NCBI GenBank assembly: GCA_903928395.1
Contig: CAIYQS010000141.1
Coordinates: 1-15,289 of the forward strand
DNA from: an uncultured Actinomycetes bacterium
Lineage (GTDB): Bacteria; Actinomycetota; Actinomycetes; Nanopelagicales; Nanopelagicaceae
DNA length: 15,289 nt
Reading direction: 5' to 3'
Under the pieces are notes generated by a model. That model did no database searches and was not told the DNA's origin. It worked only from the letters and a program-made list of their open reading frames with translations. A program made the translations under genes and the position numbers. Positions 13,745 to 15,289 of this stretch are shown here, in pieces; position 1 is the stretch's first letter; every line of letters begins with the position of its first letter.

Positions 13745-14653
13745 CGCAACTGTTTCTATAATATTGAGCGGATCCATTCCAGAAGCGATTCTTTGCAACT
13801 GCGATTCCATGAAACGTTTGCCACGTTTCTCAAATGCTTCAGAATCACCACCCACATGAGGCGTGATCATGACATTCGGAGCGCGCCACAGGGGATGATC
13901 CGCTGGCAGAGGTTCTGGATCGGTCACATCTAGCGCAGCTCTGATTCGTCCCTTAATGAGTTCCGCAACTAGAGCGTCGGTATCAACAACTTTGCCACGC
14001 GCGACATTGATTAATATCGCGCTGTCTTTAAGTAGCGCTAAACGACGGGCATTGATTAGGTGCTTACTTTCAGAGTTAAGTGGAATAATCAAAAAGAGAA
14101 TGTCAAAGGTTGGCAGAAATTCGTCCAACCTATCCATCGTGAAAGCGTCGTTTTGCCCGCTCCGCGAAAAGGTCTTGATATCTACGTCATAAGGTTTAAG
14201 GAAAGAAATAAGGGTTTGGCCAATCGATCCAGCACCAATAATCCCTACTGTGCTGTCATTAAGTGAACCCATTCGTTCATGGCTCCAGAGGCCTTGATCT
14301 TGCGCTCGAATGAAATCTGGAAACCCGCGCTTCATAGCGATCGCCATTCCTACAGCAAGTTCGGCTGTAGATGCATTGTGGACCCCTCGCGCGTTACAGA
14401 GCAGCATTCCTTCACGGATGTAGGGGAGTGCACTTTCGTATCCAGCATTCGGGACTTGCAGAATTTTTAAATTGGTCATCTTCTTGGTTGGTTCAAGATA
14501 TTCGACGCCTGTCATGTAGGGAGGAATATAGATACTGATTTTGGAAAGGTCGGAACTTTCAAGGGGGAAGTTGGATGGTGAGAGCCGTTCAAATCCCTCG
14601 GGCACAACTAGATCAGGCCACTGACTCCAAACAGTGTGGGTAATAGGTGGCAT
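13739..14653 (-). CDS. D-isomer-specific 2-hydroxyacid dehydrogenase
   Basis: A 304-residue NAD(P)-dependent oxidoreductase that interconverts 2-oxoacids and D-2-hydroxyacids. The cofactor loop is VGIIGAGSIGQTL (G140, G142, G145). The catalytic set is complete: R219 in LINVARGKVVD, E247 in VTDPEPLP, and H266 in TPHVGG. The N-terminal catalytic domain is short and atypical. The residue after the third glycine region reads FSRSGQ rather than an acidic residue, which would allow NADP, but cofactor choice cannot be settled by eye. The ATG overlaps the stop of the cytosine deaminase gene by 1 nt (TAATG), with GAGGAG just upstream, so both are made from one message. The substrate is unknown; phosphoglycerate or glyoxylate-type roles are possible. 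Confidence 0.92.
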   Translation of the reverse strand: MPPITHTVWSQWPDLVVPEGFERLSPSNFPLESSDLSKISIYIPPYMTGVEYLEPTKKMTNLKILQVPNAGYESALPYIREGMLLCNARGVHNASTAELAVGMAIAMKRGFPDFIRAQDQGLWSHERMGSLNDSTVGIIGAGSIGQTLISFLKPYDVDIKTFSRSGQNDAFTMDRLDEFLPTFDILFLIIPLNSESKHLINARRLALLKDSAILINVARGKVVDTDALVAELIKGRIRAALDVTDPEPLPADHPLWRAPNVMITPHVGGDSEAFEKRGKRFMESQLQRIASGMDPLNIIETVAL

Positions 14654-15099
14654 TACTCCTCGCCAATATCTTCATTCCAAACATCCGGCTTTTCCGAGAC
14701 GAACTTTGCCATCATGTCTTTGCATACCTGCGAATCAAGGTTAATGACCTCTACGCCGTTAGCCCGAAGTAAATCTTCGGCTCCCATGAAAGTTTGATTT
14801 TCGCCGAGAACCACGCGTGGGATTCCGTAAAGCAAAATTGCACCCGTGCACATGTGGCAAGGGGAGAGCGTCGTGTACATAGTGGCTTGGGCGTAAACAC
14901 TTGCTGGCAGGCGACCAATATTTTCGAGACAGTCTGTTTCACCGTGGCGAATCGCGCTTCCTAGTTGAACTCGTTTGTTGTACCCGACTCCCAGGACTTC
15001 TCCATTGACTACCAAAGCTCCACCAATCGGAACGCCCCCTTCAGAGGCGCCTTGCTGGGCTGCCGCGATCGCGTAATCCAGGAACTTCTGATCGTCCAT
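14653..15099 (-). CDS. Cytosine deaminase, yeast Fcy1 type
   Basis: A 148-residue zinc deaminase converting cytosine to uracil in pyrimidine salvage. The zinc and proton-shuttle residues are H52 and E54 in RHGETDCLEN, and C81 and C84 in SPCHMCTGAI. The similarity is to yeast Fcy1 (158 aa) rather than tRNA or guanine deaminases: GGVPIGGAL, the GYNKR loop with N41, the block TTLSPCHMCTGAILLYGIPR, then GENQTF, and the C-terminal WNEDIGE, which in the yeast enzyme closes over the base. Typical bacterial cytosine deaminase (CodA) belongs to the unrelated amidohydrolase superfamily. I chose the ATG at 15099 because GGGGAGA lies just upstream; an in-frame GTG at 15162 would lie inside a hairpin. The next gene overlaps its stop by 1 nt. 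Confidence 0.9.
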   Translation of the reverse strand: MDDQKFLDYAIAAAQQGASEGGVPIGGALVVNGEVLGVGYNKRVQLGSAIRHGETDCLENIGRLPASVYAQATMYTTLSPCHMCTGAILLYGIPRVVLGENQTFMGAEDLLRANGVEVINLDSQVCKDMMAKFVSEKPDVWNEDIGEE

Positions 15100-15138
15100 T
15101 TTCTCCCCATTTCGCCGGTACGGGGCTACTTTAAGTGA

Positions 15139-15175
15139 AAATTGCCTGAGTGTGGGCTCCACATTTGGGCAATTT
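15139..15175 (-). terminator. Two-step hairpin, possible attenuator
   Basis: The 8-bp outer stem and 5-bp inner stem are perfectly paired. On the minus strand the 3' arm runs into TTTTC, as in a weak intrinsic terminator, and this lies upstream of the cytosine deaminase ribosome binding site. That would make it a transcription attenuator rather than an end-of-gene terminator. No antiterminator pairing is evident. Confidence 0.35.
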
Positions 15176-15254
15176 ACCTATACGGTTTCGCCATTCCCTC
15201 GGTCTGTGAGCCGTCATTTCATACGGGGTCGAAATCACCCCCGACACCAAAATT

Positions 15255-15271
15255 AGGAGAGATGTCGTATG
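15255..15271 (+). promoter_or_regulatory. Possible ribosome binding site and start of a divergent truncated gene
   Basis: AGGAGAG is followed by ATG at 15262 (2 nt after AGGAG) and ATG at 15269 (9 nt after). This looks like the beginning of a plus-strand gene cut off by the contig end. At most three codons remain before adapter sequence, so nothing can be said of its product. Confidence 0.4.
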
Positions 15272-15289
15272 AGATCGGAAGAGCACACG
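15272..15289 (+). other. Illumina TruSeq adapter sequence (artefact)
   Basis: The final 18 bases, AGATCGGAAGAGCACACG, are identical to the beginning of the Illumina TruSeq Read 1 adapter as I know it. They are library sequence, not genome. The first A may be the A-tail or a genuine base. Confidence 0.95.

Larger units (their letters stand above)
15100..15271 (-). promoter_or_regulatory. Inverted-repeat-rich leader upstream of the cytosine deaminase gene
   Basis: About 170 bp without a clear gene contain several complementary segments. Nearest the gene, 15139-15175 forms an 8-bp stem (AAATTGCC/GGCAATTT), a 4x4 internal loop, and a 5-bp stem (TGTGG/CCACA) closed by a 3-nt loop; on the minus strand it is followed by TTTTC. 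Further upstream on the minus strand, ACGG and CCGT bracket a segment of about 33 nt (15182-15214), and GGGGT/ACCCC encloses a 7-nt loop near 15225-15241. This could be a structured 5' leader with an attenuator, or operators for a divergent gene. I match it to no known riboswitch. Confidence 0.4.

Noticed and set aside
15100..15162. A longer cytosine deaminase starting at the GTG at 15162.
   Set aside because: The added residues lack similarity to Fcy1, would start inside a hairpin, and the ATG at 15099 has a strong GGGGAGA site.
15180..15245. Possible tmRNA 5' end on the minus strand (GGGGGTGATTTCGAC).
   Set aside because: Only about 145 bp lie between it and the deaminase start, too short for a tmRNA, and no tag-peptide frame or 3' end is present.
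15224..15252. A tRNA-like 3' end: GGGGT-loop-ACCCC followed by CCGACACCA on the plus strand.
   Set aside because: The 7-nt loop is CGAAATC rather than a TTCRA-type T-loop, the distance from the stem to CCA is wrong, and no matching acceptor 5' strand, D-arm or anticodon arm is found upstream.
1..15289. CRISPR arrays, transposase genes, phage genes, toxin-antitoxin pairs or defence operons.
   Set aside because: I saw no regularly spaced repeats, no insertion-sequence ends and no proteins of these families; the only tandem repeat is the 42-bp array at 3735-3776, which has no spacers.

Overview
The window looks like a chromosomal contig end from a small-genome actinobacterium. The base composition is moderate (by eye somewhat below 50% GC). 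Genes are packed tightly with very short or negative spacing. Several genes have a TANNNT-like -10 box exactly 6 nt before the start codon, the signature of leaderless transcription that is common in Actinobacteria. The protein set would fit a freshwater lineage such as Nanopelagicales (acI) or a small Microbacteriaceae, but the taxon is an inference. The last 18 bases (15272-15289) match the start of the Illumina TruSeq adapter, so genomic sequence ends at about 15271.

Layout. 1-507: 3' end of an unrecognised, probably extracellular protein. 524-3127 (minus): a two-gene unit of an unknown 157-aa protein followed by an MMPL/RND-type membrane transporter; a strong hairpin separates it from the first gene. 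3291-5283 (plus): a UspA-type stress protein and a CoA-acylating methylmalonate-semialdehyde dehydrogenase, with three 14-bp tandem repeats between them. 5405-5830 (plus): secreted FMN_bind-domain protein. 5847-7336 (minus): a two-gene ABC-2 exporter (ATPase, then permease). 7398-10847 (plus): TMEM175-like channel, NAD(P)HX dehydratase, a small membrane protein preceded by a possible 12-codon leaderless leader ORF, dienelactone hydrolase and a Gfo/Idh/MocA oxidoreductase. 10907-11659 (plus): SIMPL-domain protein. 11652-13065 (minus): YbaK-type deacylase followed by pirin. 13100-13744 (plus): PaiB-type FMN-binding protein. 13739-15099 (minus): a yeast-type cytosine deaminase translationally coupled to a D-2-hydroxyacid dehydrogenase, with a structured leader upstream.

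Most genes are metabolic or house-cleaning functions: repair of hydrated NAD(P)H, removal of mischarged tRNA, stress response, pyrimidine salvage, propionyl-CoA-forming catabolism and small exporters. There is no CRISPR array, rRNA, tRNA, insertion sequence, phage gene or recognisable defence system. The most unusual items are regulatory: the repeated leaderless promoter geometry, the leader ORF whose stop overlaps a GTG start, the tandem repeat in front of the dehydrogenase, and the inverted-repeat-rich leader before the fungal-type cytosine deaminase.
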